A stretch of DNA of 64,000 nucleotides, from the NCBI RefSeq assembly GCF_026686735.1, contig NZ_CP113432.1:992001-1056000 (forward strand), given 5' to 3'. The notes beneath the pieces are model-generated. The model saw only the letters and a list, made by a program, of their open reading frames with translations, was not told the origin of the DNA and ran no database searches. Each line of letters begins with the position of its first letter. Positions within the stretch are counted from its first letter, which is position 1. Shown here piece by piece: positions 46,781 to 57,123 of the stretch. Both the position numbers and the translations under genes were made by a program. The DNA is from Pseudomonas triclosanedens. GTDB lineage: Bacteria; Pseudomonadota; Gammaproteobacteria; Pseudomonadales; Pseudomonadaceae.

Positions 46781-48370
46781 TTAGCTTTGTTTGCGTGGAT
46801 GGGCGAAGGTGATGCGGAAGCAACTGCCGCCCTCGTCACGCGTTTTGTAGTCCAGGCGCGCCTGGTTGCTTTCACACAGCTCCCGGGAGATATACAGCCC
46901 CAGGCCCGTGCCCTTGCTTTCTGTGGTGAAGAACGGCTCGAACAGCTTCCCCCGCTGTTCCGCCGCGATGCCTGGGCCGTCATCCAGCACTTCCAGGACA
47001 GGCAGATCGGTCTCGCTATCGCGGAACAGCCGCAGCCAGACCTGACCGACGCCATTCTTCTTGGCGCTGTACCGTAACCCATTCTGAACCAGGTTGGTCA
47101 GCACCTGTGTCAATTGGTGAGGGTCCATGCGTGTCTGCACGGTACCTGAACCGGTTTCCACATGGATCTGCTGGCCTTCGCGCATGCCCTGGCGCAGTTC
47201 GCCGCTGAAACGGTGCAGCCAGTACTTCAGGTCGAGCAACTGAGGCTCAGACTGGCGGCGGCGCGACAATTGCAGGACGTTCTCGATAACCAGGTTCATC
47301 CGTCGCGACTGGTCCTGGATGATCTGCGTGAGGCGGCGATCCGGCGCATCGAGGCTCTCGGACTCCAGTAACAGTTGTGCCGCGTGGCTGATGGCACCCA
47401 GCGGGTTGCGGATTTCGTGGGCGATGCCGGCGGTCAGTCGGCCGAGGGCCGCGAGCTTGAGCTGCTGCGCCTGCTGGGCGATCTGCGAGATGTCTTCGAG
47501 GAACATCAGTATGTGCTGCTCATGGCCGCGGCGCAGCGGGATGAAGCTGGGCTGGACGCTCGGCCCGGTGTCGTTCGGTTGCAGGCTCGGCGGTCGCAGG
47601 GCGGGGTTCTGCTGCCACTGCTGCAGGCTGGTGAGGAGTGTCGGGTTGTGTTCCACCAGTGGCCGGCCGGTGAGTTCTCCGCTGCCAAGCAGGGTTGTGG
47701 CGCTCTGGTTGGCCAGCAGCACGCGCTGCTGGTCATCCAGCACCAGGATGCCGGTGCGCATGCGCTGGAGGATCAGGGCATTGAGTTCTTCGAGGTTGGC
47801 CACGGTATTGGCGCGTTGCTCCGCGAGGTTCTCGATGACCTGCTGGCGGCGCGCCAGGGCCTGGATCAGCAGGGCCGAGGCGAAGCACAGGGCACCCAGC
47901 CCGCCGGCCTGTACGTAGTGGTTCAGGGCGGTGGCCTGGCTCAGGCTGATATAGAAAGTCAGGTAGATCAGACCGATTGCGGCGAGCGCGGCGATCAGCA
48001 ATCCGATTCGCCCGCGCAAGAGAATGTTGGCGATGGCGACCGCGATCACCATCAGGTTGCCGATACCGCTGGGGATGCCTCCGGCGGCATAGAACAGCCC
48101 GCTGAGCATGATGATGTCGAGGGCCGCCAGGACGAATAGCGGCATCAATTGCCGAGGAGCGGGCATCAGTACGGCGATCAGGATGTTGATCACCAGGTAG
48201 GCCCAGCAGCCGACGTGGAACAGGTCGGGGTGGGAAAGATTCAGGACGTGGTCGTCGAGGTTGCTGGAAATCAGCAGTACCAGCACCAGGCCGATGGTCA
48301 GGCGATACAGATGGTACAGGCGGAGAACGCGTAGCCCCTGCCCTGTCAGCGAGATGCCGTCAGCGCCCAC
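46781..48370 (-). CDS. pilS: Sensor histidine kinase PilS
   Basis: A 529-residue membrane kinase. Six hydrophobic segments in the first 180 residues (for example LTIGLVLVLLIS, YLVINILIAVLM, LLIAALAAIGLIYLTFYI) match PilS topology. A PAS domain (about 200-300) precedes the phosphorylated histidine in AGIAHEIRNPLGAISHA (near 320). The N and G boxes of the ATPase domain are present (LVQNGLRYS, DDGPGI, GTGLGLYISREL). It senses pilin level in P. aeruginosa and phosphorylates PilR. Its start overlaps the preceding small gene by 11 nt. Confidence 0.96.
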   Translation of the reverse strand: MGADGISLTGQGLRVLRLYHLYRLTIGLVLVLLISSNLDDHVLNLSHPDLFHVGCWAYLVINILIAVLMPAPRQLMPLFVLAALDIIMLSGLFYAAGGIPSGIGNLMVIAVAIANILLRGRIGLLIAALAAIGLIYLTFYISLSQATALNHYVQAGGLGALCFASALLIQALARRQQVIENLAEQRANTVANLEELNALILQRMRTGILVLDDQQRVLLANQSATTLLGSGELTGRPLVEHNPTLLTSLQQWQQNPALRPPSLQPNDTGPSVQPSFIPLRRGHEQHILMFLEDISQIAQQAQQLKLAALGRLTAGIAHEIRNPLGAISHAAQLLLESESLDAPDRRLTQIIQDQSRRMNLVIENVLQLSRRRQSEPQLLDLKYWLHRFSGELRQGMREGQQIHVETGSGTVQTRMDPHQLTQVLTNLVQNGLRYSAKKNGVGQVWLRLFRDSETDLPVLEVLDDGPGIAAEQRGKLFEPFFTTESKGTGLGLYISRELCESNQARLDYKTRDEGGSCFRITFAHPRKQS

Positions 48371-48596
48371 GGTCTGTGCGGTCCTGCTCGAGATGGGCGC
48401 GGCTGCAGTACCAGTTCTGTTCGTCCTGCAGAGCGTTGCTGCGCGGGACGTGCACGCCGCACTGGGCGCAGCGCACCATCGGCACGGTCTCTTCCTCGCG
48501 GGGCTCTTGCGGGGTGGGGCGGGAGGGGCGGGTGGCCCTGCGCCATAACCACCAGGCCAGGACGAACAATGCGATCCAGAACAGCAGACGGCTCAT
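48360..48596 (-). CDS. PP0621-family small zinc-ribbon-like membrane protein
   Basis: A 78-residue protein. Residues 1-20 form one membrane helix (MSRLLFWIALFVLAWWLWRR). After a proline-rich spacer comes a short motif, VRCAQCGVHVPRSNAL followed by WYCSRAH, with three cysteines and a histidine that could bind one metal. AAGGG precedes ATG 48596. It overlaps the pilS start by 11 nt, so it is co-translated with the PilSR pair. This small family is common beside pilS in pseudomonads; its function is unknown. Confidence 0.85.
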   Translation of the reverse strand: MSRLLFWIALFVLAWWLWRRATRPSRPTPQEPREEETVPMVRCAQCGVHVPRSNALQDEQNWYCSRAHLEQDRTDRGR

Positions 48597-48700
48597 GGGA
48601 TTCCCTTGTCTCGTAGAAGGCAGCAGTTTATCCAAGGCATACGCTTGCGGACAGTGAGCTTATCCGCGAGTTGCGCTGCCCTGGGGACTATCGACAACGA

Positions 48701-48725
48701 AAAAGGGAGGCCGAAGCCTCCCTTT
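48701..48725 (-). terminator. Terminator of bamD
   Basis: AAAGGGAGGC and GCCTCCCTTT pair around CGAA, with T residues on the minus strand, 18 nt after the bamD stop. Confidence 0.85.
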
Positions 48726-48742
48726 GCCACCGAGTCGGGTGA

Positions 48743-49768
48743 TCAGTCGAAGATGCCGAAGGTCATGTAGCTGAACCAGGAACGGTTGCTGCTGCCGCTG
48801 TTGCCCTCGGCCTCGTGTTCTTCTTCCTGCACGTCGCTCTGGTTCTCAGGCTTGAGCTCTGCCGGAATCTGTTGCTCGGCGTCTTCGTACTGCCGGATGA
48901 CGTCCTTGCTCGCCTGGGTTTCCATATGCGGCGGAGCGTCGCTGGTCTCGATCAGGCCCAGGGTGGCCTTGGCCAGCCAAGAGCGGTTGTCTGCCTCGCT
49001 TTCGCGCGGCACGAACTCACCGTCCTTCAGGCTCGCGTTGTCCGGGTAGTTGAGCTTCAGGGTTTCCAGGCTGGTATCGGCCAGGTCGTTCAGGCCCAGG
49101 CGGCGGTAGGCCTCGACCATGATTGCCAGGCCGTCGCCGACCGCAGGGGTCTCCTGGAAGTTCTCGACCACGTAGCGGCCACGGTTGGCGGCTGCGACAT
49201 AGGCCTGGCGCTTGAGGTAGTAATGGCCAACGTGCACTTCGTAGGCAGCCAGCAGGTTGCGCAGGTAGATCATGCGCGCCTTGGCGTCGGGGGCGTAGCG
49301 GCTGTTCGGGAAGCGGCTGACCAGTTGCGCGAACTCGTTGAAGGAGTCGCGGGCGGCACCCGGGTCACGCTTGGTCATGTCCAGCGGCAGGAAACGCGCC
49401 AGCAGGCCCCGGTCCTGGTCGAAGGAGGCCAGGCCTTTGAGGTAGTAGGCGTAGTCGACGTTGGGGTGCTGCGGGTGCAGGCGGATGAAGCGCTCGGCGG
49501 CGGAACGCGCGGCCTCGGGCTCCATGTTCTTGTAGTTGGCGTAGATCAGTTCGAGCTGCGCCTGCTCAGCATAGCGACCGAACGGATAACGGGACTCCAG
49601 CGCCTTCAGCTTGGCCACGGCGTTGGTGTAGCTCTTGTTGGTCAGATCGTCCTGTGCCTGCTGGTACAGCTGGCTTTCGCTCAGGTTCTCATCCACCTTG
49701 TCGCCCTTGGATGAGCAGGCGGTGACGAAGGCGAGGGTGGCGATCAGCAGCAGGTGTTTCACTTGCAT
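48743..49768 (-). CDS. bamD: Outer membrane assembly lipoprotein BamD (ComL)
   Basis: A 341-residue lipoprotein, an essential part of the BAM complex that inserts outer-membrane proteins. The signal ends at lipobox VTAC with mature Cys 18. Five TPR repeats follow (for example [22 protein letters not shown] region, [38 protein letters not shown]). The acidic, serine-rich C-terminal 60 residues are longer than in E. coli BamD (245 aa) but usual in Pseudomonas. It diverges from rluD, the standard neighbour. Confidence 0.95.
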   Translation of the reverse strand: MQVKHLLLIATLAFVTACSSKGDKVDENLSESQLYQQAQDDLTNKSYTNAVAKLKALESRYPFGRYAEQAQLELIYANYKNMEPEAARSAAERFIRLHPQHPNVDYAYYLKGLASFDQDRGLLARFLPLDMTKRDPGAARDSFNEFAQLVSRFPNSRYAPDAKARMIYLRNLLAAYEVHVGHYYLKRQAYVAAANRGRYVVENFQETPAVGDGLAIMVEAYRRLGLNDLADTSLETLKLNYPDNASLKDGEFVPRESEADNRSWLAKATLGLIETSDAPPHMETQASKDVIRQYEDAEQQIPAELKPENQSDVQEEEHEAEGNSGSSNRSWFSYMTFGIFD

Positions 49769-49917
49769 GGCGGCTTGCGTCCCTGGACGGTCGGCTGTCG
49801 CGGCCGCAACCGTCTGTTATGATTGGCGCCCCAGAGGGATACCCCTGGGACAAAGGCCCCGTATTTAACCACAGCGCGTAGCCGAACCAAAAGGCCGCGC
49901 GCCCTTCGTGCCCCGCC

Positions 49918-50877
49918 ATGTCCGATATCATTCAACTCGCGGCAGAAGTGCCGTTCGACCTCGGTGGTCAGCGTCTCGACCAGGTCGCCGCCCAGCTCTT
50001 CTCCGATCACTCCCGTTCGCGCCTCGCCAACTGGATCAAGGACGGTCGCCTCAAGGTCGACGGATCCGTGCTGCGTCCCCGCGACATCGTTCATGCCGGC
50101 TCGCGCCTTGAGCTGGAAGTCGAACTGGAGGCCCAGGGGGAGTGGAAGGCTCAGGACATCGAGCTGGACATCATCTACGAAGACGACCACATCCTGATCA
50201 TCGATAAGCCGTCCGGCCTGGTGGTGCATCCGGCCGCTGGCCACCAGGATGGCACGATGCTCAACGCGCTGCTGCACCATGTGCCGCACCTGGCCAATGT
50301 CCCGCGTGCGGGCATCGTCCATCGTCTGGACAAGGACACCACCGGCCTGATGGTGGTAGCCAAGACCCTGGAGGCGCACACCAACCTGGTTGCGCAGCTC
50401 CAGGCGCGCACGGTCAGCCGTATATATGAAGCGATTGTCATCGGCGTGATCGTCTCCGGCGGTACCGTCGATGCGCCAATTGGCCGCCACGGCGTGCAGC
50501 GGCAGAAGATGGCGGTGGTCGACGCGGGCAAGGTCGCCGTCAGTCACTACCGTGTGCTGGAGCGCTTCCGCGCCCACACTCATACCCGCGTGAAGCTGGA
50601 AACCGGCCGGACCCACCAGATCCGTGTCCACATGACGCATATTGGTCATCCGCTGGTAGGCGACCCCACCTACGGCGGACGCTTCCGTATTCCGCCGGGG
50701 GCGAGCCCGACACTGATCGAATCCCTGCGCGACTTTCCGCGTCAGGCCCTGCATGCGCGCTTCCTGGAGCTGGACCACCCGGCCACCGGCGTGCGGATGA
50801 AGTGGGAGTCGCCGTTGCCGGATGATTTCACCTGGCTGCTGAGCCTGTTGCGACAGGACAGCGAGTCCTTCGTATGA
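49918..50877 (+). CDS. rluD: 23S rRNA pseudouridine synthase RluD
   Basis: A 319-residue enzyme making pseudouridines 1911, 1915 and 1917 in helix 69 of 23S rRNA. The S4 RNA-binding domain spans residues 17-75 and the catalytic domain has HRLDKDTTGLMVVAKT with the nucleophilic Asp near 139. KLETGRTHQIRVHMTHIGHPLVGDPTYGG (ends KLETG to TYGG) near 225-252 is the family signature. pgeF overlaps its end by 4 nt (ATGA). Confidence 0.96.
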   Translation: MSDIIQLAAEVPFDLGGQRLDQVAAQLFSDHSRSRLANWIKDGRLKVDGSVLRPRDIVHAGSRLELEVELEAQGEWKAQDIELDIIYEDDHILIIDKPSGLVVHPAAGHQDGTMLNALLHHVPHLANVPRAGIVHRLDKDTTGLMVVAKTLEAHTNLVAQLQARTVSRIYEAIVIGVIVSGGTVDAPIGRHGVQRQKMAVVDAGKVAVSHYRVLERFRAHTHTRVKLETGRTHQIRVHMTHIGHPLVGDPTYGGRFRIPPGASPTLIESLRDFPRQALHARFLELDHPATGVRMKWESPLPDDFTWLLSLLRQDSESFV

Positions 50878-51599
50878 CCCCCTGGCTGACGCCCGATTGG
50901 CCGGCTCCCGAGAATGTCAGGGCCTGCGTAACCACGCGTGCGGGGGGTGTCAGCGCAGAACCGTTCGACAACTTCAATCTGGGCGATCACGTTGGGGATG
51001 ACCCAGCCGCAGTGGCGGAGAACCGTCGTCGCCTGACCGCCGGGCTGGCATGCCGGCCGGCCTGGCTGAACCAGGTGCATGGTGTCGAGGTGGCCCGGGC
51101 CGATCCGTCTCGGGTCGTCGAGGCTGACGCCAGTTGGAGCTCCACGCCGGGCGTCGCCTGTACTGTAATGACCGCTGACTGCCTGCCTGTACTGTTCTGC
51201 GACCGCGCCGGCACCCGGGTCGCCGCTGCCCATGCCGGCTGGCGCGGGCTTGCCGATGGCGTGCTGGAGGCAACCGTCGAGGCCCTGGATGTCGATCCGG
51301 GCGAGCTGCTGGTCTGGCTGGGCCCTGCCATCGGCCCACAGGCATTCGAAGTCGGTCCGGAAGTGCGCGAGGCGTTCGTCGCCCAGCACCCGCAGGCTGC
51401 CGACGCTTTCGTTGCGAGCCAGCGGCCGGGTCGTTTCATGGCCGACATCTACCGGCTGGCCCGTATCCGTCTGGCCGCCAAGGGCGTGGATGCGGTCTAT
51501 GGCGGCGGCCTGTGCACCGTCACCGATAGCGAGCGCTTTTATTCCTACCGCCGCAGCCCGCGCACCGGCCGCCTGGCCAGTCTCGTCTGGCTGATCTGA
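50874..51599 (+). CDS. pgeF: Purine nucleoside phosphorylase-like/peptidoglycan editing factor PgeF
   Basis: A 241-residue protein of the YfiH/DUF152 family. The metal and active-site residues are visible: NQVHG (near 62), TADCLPVLF (near 101) and AAAHAGWRGLADGV (near 118). Members act on purine nucleosides, and E. coli YfiH prevents wrong amino acids entering peptidoglycan precursors. It overlaps rluD by 4 nt, so translation is coupled, and precedes clpB by 231 nt. The older name 'polyphenol oxidase' is probably misleading. Confidence 0.93.
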   Translation: MTPWLTPDWPAPENVRACVTTRAGGVSAEPFDNFNLGDHVGDDPAAVAENRRRLTAGLACRPAWLNQVHGVEVARADPSRVVEADASWSSTPGVACTVMTADCLPVLFCDRAGTRVAAAHAGWRGLADGVLEATVEALDVDPGELLVWLGPAIGPQAFEVGPEVREAFVAQHPQAADAFVASQRPGRFMADIYRLARIRLAAKGVDAVYGGGLCTVTDSERFYSYRRSPRTGRLASLVWLI

Positions 51600-51724
51600 A
51601 TTTTCTCGCTAACCTCCTTCGCAGGTCCCTCCGCGCCCGGCCAGTGGCAGCCATGAGAATGGCTCGCGCGTGGATTTCGGGCTGACCGTAACGGCACGAA
51701 CTGATCGGTGTCATGGCCAAATGG

Positions 51725-51752
51725 CTTGAACCGACCAAAATTGGCCTTATCT
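51725..51752 (+). promoter_or_regulatory. Sigma32-type heat-shock promoter of clpB
   Basis: CTTGAA-N14-CCTTATCT resembles the sigma32 consensus CTTGAA-N13to15-CCCCATNT, with a perfect -35. It lies about 80 bp before the clpB start in a 231-bp gap. Confidence 0.7.
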
Positions 51753-51830
51753 ATCTGGCATCCCGGCGGGTTAGTCGTGACCAGGAGTACTCATCGCTCC
51801 GGCCCGCTATCAGAAGGAAGGACGACCCTC

Positions 51831-54395
51831 ATGCGAATCGACCGTTTGACCAGCAAGCTGCAACTTGCCCTCTCCGACGCCCAATCCCTGGCCGTTGGAC
51901 ATGACCACCCGGCCATCGAGCCGGTGCACCTGATTTCCGCCCTGCTGGAGCAGCAGGGCGGTTCCATCAAGCCTCTGCTGATGCAGGTCGGCTTCGACAT
52001 TCCGGCGCTGCGTAGCGCGCTCAACAAAGAACTGGATACGCTGCCGAAGATCCAGAACCCCACTGGCGATGTGAACCTGTCGCAGGATCTGGCGCGCCTG
52101 CTCAACCAGGCCGACCGCCTGGCCCAGCAGAAGGGCGACCAGTTCATTTCCAGTGAGCTGGTGCTGCTGGCCGCGATGGACGATAGCACCAGGCTCGGCA
52201 AGCTCCTGGGTAGCCAGGGAGTTTCCAAGAAGGCTCTGGAGAACGCAGTGGCCAACCTGCGGGGCGGCGAGGCGGTGAACGATCCTAATGCCGAGGAATC
52301 CCGCCAGGCTCTGGACAAGTACACCGTCGACATGACCAAGCGCGCCGAAGACGGCAAGCTCGACCCGGTGATCGGCCGTGACGATGAAATCCGCCGGACC
52401 ATCCAGGTTCTGCAGCGCCGGACCAAGAACAACCCGGTACTGATCGGCGAACCTGGCGTGGGCAAGACCGCCATCGTCGAAGGGCTGGCCCAGCGCATCG
52501 TCAACGGTGAAGTACCCGATGGCCTGAAGGACAAGCGCCTGCTGGCGCTGGACATGGGCGCACTGATCGCCGGCGCCAAGTTCCGCGGAGAGTTCGAAGA
52601 GCGTCTGAAGGCGGTTCTGAACGAACTGTCCAAGCAGGAAGGCCGGGTCATCCTGTTCATCGACGAGCTGCACACAATGGTCGGCGCGGGCAAGGCCGAA
52701 GGGGCGATGGACGCCGGCAACATGCTCAAGCCGGCCCTGGCCCGTGGCGAGTTGCACTGCGTAGGCGCCACCACGCTGGACGAGTATCGCCAGTACATCG
52801 AGAAGGACGCTGCGCTTGAGCGCCGCTTCCAGAAGGTGCTGGTGGACGAGCCGAGCGAGGAGGATACCATCGCCATTCTGCGTGGCCTGAAAGAGCGCTA
52901 CGAGGTTCACCACGGCGTGACTATCACCGACGGTGCGATCATCGCCGCGGCCAAGCTCAGCCACCGCTACATCACCGATCGTCAGTTGCCGGACAAGGCC
53001 ATCGACCTGATCGACGAAGCGGCCAGCCGCATCCGCATGGAAATCGACTCCAAGCCGGAAGAGCTGGACCGCCTGGATCGCCGCCTGATCCAGTTGAAGA
53101 TCGAGCGCGAGGCGCTGAAGAAAGAAGACGACGAGGCCACCAAGAAGCGTCTCGCCAAGCTGGAAGAGGATATCGACAAGCTCGAACGCGAATACGCCGA
53201 TCTTGAGGAAATCTGGAAGTCGGAAAAGGCCGAGGTTCAGGGTTCCGCGCAGATCCAGCAGAAGATCGAGCAGGCCAAGCAGGAAATGGAAGCAGCCCGA
53301 CGCAAGGGCGACCTGGAAACGATGGCGCGCATCCAGTACCAGACCATTCCGGACCTGGAGCGCAGCCTGCAGATGGTCGACCAGCATGGCAAGACCGAGA
53401 ACCAGTTGCTGCGCAACAAGGTGACGGACGAGGAGATCGCCGAGGTCGTGTCCAAGTGGACCGGCATTCCGGTATCCAAGATGCTCGAAGGCGAGCGCGA
53501 AAAGCTGTTGCGTATGGAAGACGAGCTGCATAAACGCGTCATCGGCCAGAATGAGGCGGTAGTGGCCGTGGCCAACGCGGTGCGTCGTTCCCGTGCGGGG
53601 CTTGCTGACCCGAATCGTCCGAGCGGCTCCTTCCTCTTCCTCGGCCCGACCGGGGTGGGCAAGACCGAGCTGTGCAAGGCGCTGGCCGAGTTCCTCTTCG
53701 ACACCGAGGAAGCGCTGGTGCGTATCGACATGTCGGAGTTCATGGAGAAGCACTCCGTCGCCCGCCTGATTGGCGCTCCTCCGGGCTATGTAGGCTATGA
53801 AGAGGGCGGCTATCTGACCGAGGCAGTGCGTCGCAAGCCGTATTCCGTCGTACTGATGGATGAGGTGGAGAAGGCACACCCGGATGTCTTCAACGTGCTG
53901 CTGCAGGTGCTGGAAGATGGCCGTCTGACCGACAGCCACGGCCGTACCGTGGACTTCCGCAACACGGTGATCGTGATGACCTCCAACCTCGGCTCGACGC
54001 AGATTCAGGAGCTGGTCGGCGATCGTGAGGCGCAGCGCGCAGCGGTGATGGACGCCGTGAACGCGCACTTCCGTCCGGAGTTCATCAACCGGATCGACGA
54101 AGTCGTGGTGTTCGAGCCGCTGGCTCGCGAGCAGATCGCCGGCATCGCGCAGATCCAGATGGGCCGCCTGCGCAAGCGTCTGGCGGAGCGCGAGCTGACT
54201 CTGGAGCTGAGCGACGAGGCGATGGACAAGCTGATCGCCGTCGGTTTCGACCCGGTGTATGGTGCGCGGCCGCTCAAGCGTGCGATCCAGCGCTGGATCG
54301 AGAACCCGCTGGCGCAGTTGATTCTTGCCGGCAAGTTCCTGCCTGGCGCGAAGATTCATGCCAAGGTGGAAAACGACGAGATTGTCTTCTCCTGA
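51831..54395 (+). CDS. clpB: Disaggregase chaperone ClpB
   Basis: An 854-residue Hsp100 hexamer that rescues aggregated proteins with DnaK. The N domain is residues 1-145. The first AAA+ module has Walker [10 protein letters not shown] (near 205). The coiled-coil M domain (about 400-520) is charged and marks ClpB rather than ClpA. The second AAA+ module has GPTGVGKTE (near 606). ATG 51831 matches the conserved [11 protein letters not shown] start and lies 80 nt after the sigma32-like promoter; the in-frame codons upstream to 51708 were rejected. Confidence 0.97.
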   Translation: MRIDRLTSKLQLALSDAQSLAVGHDHPAIEPVHLISALLEQQGGSIKPLLMQVGFDIPALRSALNKELDTLPKIQNPTGDVNLSQDLARLLNQADRLAQQKGDQFISSELVLLAAMDDSTRLGKLLGSQGVSKKALENAVANLRGGEAVNDPNAEESRQALDKYTVDMTKRAEDGKLDPVIGRDDEIRRTIQVLQRRTKNNPVLIGEPGVGKTAIVEGLAQRIVNGEVPDGLKDKRLLALDMGALIAGAKFRGEFEERLKAVLNELSKQEGRVILFIDELHTMVGAGKAEGAMDAGNMLKPALARGELHCVGATTLDEYRQYIEKDAALERRFQKVLVDEPSEEDTIAILRGLKERYEVHHGVTITDGAIIAAAKLSHRYITDRQLPDKAIDLIDEAASRIRMEIDSKPEELDRLDRRLIQLKIEREALKKEDDEATKKRLAKLEEDIDKLEREYADLEEIWKSEKAEVQGSAQIQQKIEQAKQEMEAARRKGDLETMARIQYQTIPDLERSLQMVDQHGKTENQLLRNKVTDEEIAEVVSKWTGIPVSKMLEGEREKLLRMEDELHKRVIGQNEAVVAVANAVRRSRAGLADPNRPSGSFLFLGPTGVGKTELCKALAEFLFDTEEALVRIDMSEFMEKHSVARLIGAPPGYVGYEEGGYLTEAVRRKPYSVVLMDEVEKAHPDVFNVLLQVLEDGRLTDSHGRTVDFRNTVIVMTSNLGSTQIQELVGDREAQRAAVMDAVNAHFRPEFINRIDEVVVFEPLAREQIAGIAQIQMGRLRKRLAERELTLELSDEAMDKLIAVGFDPVYGARPLKRAIQRWIENPLAQLILAGKFLPGAKIHAKVENDEIVFS

Positions 54396-54405
54396 CTCCA
54401 AGCGA

Positions 54406-54440
54406 CATGAAAAAGCCCCGCAACGCGGGGCTTTTTCATG
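54406..54440. terminator. Bidirectional terminator between clpB and the PilZ gene
   Basis: A perfect inverted repeat, CATGAAAAAGCCCCG and CGGGGCTTTTTCATG, with a 5-nt centre. It can end transcription from both converging genes. Confidence 0.9.
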
Positions 54441-54446
54441 TCCGGC

Positions 54447-54800
54447 TCAGTGCCCGGCGCGGGACTCTTCAAGGTAGCCGAGCAACTGCTCCAGCGCCTG
54501 GGCCTGGTCTTCCGCCAGGTCAATGATGTGGAAGCCCGCCCAGCCCAGTTGGCCGTCGGTACCGCCGCGGCTCCACAGGCAGTCCGCACCCAGGTGGATT
54601 TCGCCGACTTCGTCGAGCGGTGGCAGGGGTACCAGTTGGCAGTCCCACACTGAATCGACGGCGGGGACATCCACGCCGCAGAGCATGAAGCCCTCGCTGG
54701 AGAGGTCCGCGAGGCGGCCCAGGCTGCGCCCGGTGTGGCGGTCGAAGACTTCCACGGTCAGCCCGGTCTGATGCCGGCTGTGCTGGCGACGTTCACTCAT
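54447..54800 (-). CDS. PilZ-domain protein
   Basis: A 117-residue single PilZ domain. The c-di-GMP binding residues appear as RRQHSRH at residues 4-10 (RxxxR type) and DLSSEGFML near 32-40 (D/NxSxxG). A beta-barrel pattern follows with GEIHLGADCLW and GQLGWAGFHIID. GAGGAG precedes ATG 54800. It starts 10 nt after the DUF1631 gene, so the two should be co-transcribed; a role as c-di-GMP receptor for that partner is inference. Confidence 0.9.
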   Translation of the reverse strand: MSERRQHSRHQTGLTVEVFDRHTGRSLGRLADLSSEGFMLCGVDVPAVDSVWDCQLVPLPPLDEVGEIHLGADCLWSRGGTDGQLGWAGFHIIDLAEDQAQALEQLLGYLEESRAGH

Positions 54801-54810
54801 CGACTGCTCC

Positions 54811-57123
54811 TCAATTCTGTGCCGGGCTGCGCCCGGTAAAGCGTTGCAGGACCCGGTAGATCGCATTCAGTGCGCGATCCATCAGCGGGGCGGCGTGTTC
54901 CGTGGGAACCAGACGAACCTTGCCGGTCTCCATTTCCCTAGCCAACTGCACTATCGGTTTGACGGCCACCCGTTGCCCAGTGTGGTCGACGAACATGTAG
55001 TTTCGAGTAGTCGGGCTGAACCACGACAGCTTGAGCCGGCGCGGCGGTGTGGCATCGTGGAACTCGAACCAGGTGCCGAACTCCACTTGTCCCAGCTCCT
55101 TGACCAGGCTGCGTGCACGCTCGGACAGGGCGTTGCCAGCGGTGCGGTCGAGCGTGTGGCCCTCGGCGCCCAGCATGGCGCCCAGCGGGCTTTCCGGCAG
55201 CTCCTGCTTGAGCTGGGCCGCGACCTGTGGCTGCTTGGCCTGGATCGCATGCTGACAGGCGACCAGGTCCTGCAACAGGCGGCGAATACCGTCCTCGTGA
55301 TAACCGCCGAGCACTTCCAGGCCTTTGCGCAGTTCGTCCAGCAGGCCGAGGCGCAGCGCCTGTAAGTGCTCGCGCCCAGCGGCGTCGAGCGGGGTAACGC
55401 TCCACGCCAGTCGTTCGCCAACCTCGCAGGCGCGCTTCCATTCGTCGCTGTGTTCGCCGTTGCGCAGCGCGATGAACGTCAGTGCATCACACCAGCTCAG
55501 TTCCAGGAAGTTGCGCACCAGTTGCGGCAGGTCGCGGTCCCTGGTCACCTTGGCGATGGCTTCCAGGGCGTGCTCGCGGGCGGCCAGCAGGCGGTCGCGG
55601 CCACGAGCAGCCTCCATCGCCCGACGCTCGCGCAGTTCGACCTTCTGTCGCAGGTTGGCGACATATTCGTTGAATTCACCAAGCAGCGCATCGAACAGGC
55701 CGAGGTCGCCGACGAAGTCCTGGATCACGCGTTCGACGACCCAGTGCATCTTCGCGAGTAGGCTGCGTTCCTCTCCTTCGCCGCCATAAAGCACGCCCGC
55801 CTGGGCCATCGCATTGAGCAGCTTGCGTGCCGGATGGTGGTGCTGTGTGAAGAGTTGTTTGTCCTGCAGCGCGACCTTCAGATAGGGCGTGTGCAGGTGG
55901 GAAAGGGTGGTCTTGCAGCTATCCGGCAGGTTGTCGTCGTCAAGGATGAAGTCGAAGACCATGCCCACCAGGTCGATAACGTCGGCTTCCTGGTCGGTCA
56001 GCCGGGTGTTGCCGGGTTGTGCGCTGCCCGCTTCCAGTTGGCGCTGCAGATCGGCCTTCAATGCTTCGACCGGCTGCGGTTGGCGCAGGCGTTGGGCAAG
56101 TTCCCGAGCCGATTCGCGCTGCAGACGGTTGAGCGCTTCGAGCAGTTCATTGGCGCTGTAGGTGGTGGTGGCGGTCGCGGCGGGCGGCCCGAAGCTGACG
56201 ATGCTGTGGCTGTTGCCGAACAGCGTTGCCTTGTCGCCACGTCGCCGATGCTCGGCCAGCAGCACCGCCAGCCCGCCGAACAGCGCGTTACGGTCAGCGG
56301 GTGGCATGTCCGGCAGCTCGCTGGCGCTCTTTGGCGGTGCTGCGGGCGAAGGTGACTCCGGTGCGACGGCGGCAGGCGCCTCGGGAGCCGTCTGCCGTGC
56401 CGCCGCTGGCGGAGCCGGCCGGCTGGGGCTCTGCTGCGGGCGAAACTTCAGATTTGGCAGGATGCCGGCGTCAGCCAGGCGCTGGTTGAGCTGTTCATAG
56501 AGCGGCGCCAGGTGCTGCATGACGTGCTGATCGAACAGTACATAAAGGATGGTCTTGATGCGCAACGCAAAGGCGCTTTGCGCCAGCGTTTCGCGATAGG
56601 CCTGGGCGATGGCCTGCGGGCCGAAGGGGTTGCGGTCCTCGCCGATCTTGCTGCCGTTGTTGAGCAGTGCCAGGCGCTGGTCCAGGGCGAACAGTGGCTG
56701 GGCGCAATGCGCTTTCACCTGATTCACCATATTGGTGATCAGCAGCGTCTCTTCATATTCGTCATTGCCGATCAGCGTGAGCTGATCCACGTCCATCTCG
56801 TCGAAGGGCTCGCCGGTTGGCAACTTGCCTTCGAGGAAATCGCTCAGGCCCTGGGCGATGCGCTGATGATAGGTGCGCTCGAGCGTGGGGCGCTCGCGGC
56901 GAACCTCCCGCATGGCGTCGAAGAACAGCGCCTGCACCTGGTTGTTCTCGGCTTTCTCGGCGCACTCGAAGAGTGTGTCGTCCACCTGGGAAAAGACGTT
57001 GCCGAGCAATTCGGCCAAGTGGTTCATCGCCAGTTGGCGGCATGTCTGTACCAGCTCGCCAAAACGCGGCTGGATCATGCGGCTGGCGATCGGGGAGGAG
57101 GGGGGCGTGTCCTTGGTGCTCAT
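54811..57123 (-). CDS. DUF1631 family protein
   Basis: A 770-residue cytosolic protein without signal or membrane helices. The N-terminal 230 residues are helical (FSQVDDTLFECAEKAENNQVQALFFDAMREVRR region). A Pro/Ala-rich linker covers about 230-290 and a long helical DUF1631 body follows to about 640. The C-terminal part has LKLSWFSPTTRNYMFVDHTGQR (ends LKLSWFS to GQR; near 696-717), a beta-type segment also seen in PilZ-like barrels. The function of DUF1631 is unknown to me. It is translated with the PilZ gene, suggesting a c-di-GMP link. Confidence 0.85.
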   Translation of the reverse strand: MSTKDTPPSSPIASRMIQPRFGELVQTCRQLAMNHLAELLGNVFSQVDDTLFECAEKAENNQVQALFFDAMREVRRERPTLERTYHQRIAQGLSDFLEGKLPTGEPFDEMDVDQLTLIGNDEYEETLLITNMVNQVKAHCAQPLFALDQRLALLNNGSKIGEDRNPFGPQAIAQAYRETLAQSAFALRIKTILYVLFDQHVMQHLAPLYEQLNQRLADAGILPNLKFRPQQSPSRPAPPAAARQTAPEAPAAVAPESPSPAAPPKSASELPDMPPADRNALFGGLAVLLAEHRRRGDKATLFGNSHSIVSFGPPAATATTTYSANELLEALNRLQRESARELAQRLRQPQPVEALKADLQRQLEAGSAQPGNTRLTDQEADVIDLVGMVFDFILDDDNLPDSCKTTLSHLHTPYLKVALQDKQLFTQHHHPARKLLNAMAQAGVLYGGEGEERSLLAKMHWVVERVIQDFVGDLGLFDALLGEFNEYVANLRQKVELRERRAMEAARGRDRLLAAREHALEAIAKVTRDRDLPQLVRNFLELSWCDALTFIALRNGEHSDEWKRACEVGERLAWSVTPLDAAGREHLQALRLGLLDELRKGLEVLGGYHEDGIRRLLQDLVACQHAIQAKQPQVAAQLKQELPESPLGAMLGAEGHTLDRTAGNALSERARSLVKELGQVEFGTWFEFHDATPPRRLKLSWFSPTTRNYMFVDHTGQRVAVKPIVQLAREMETGKVRLVPTEHAAPLMDRALNAIYRVLQRFTGRSPAQN

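Noticed and set aside
51810..54401. 863-aa minus-strand open frame opposite clpB
   Set aside because: Antisense shadow of ClpB, with no ribosome binding site or recognisable domain.
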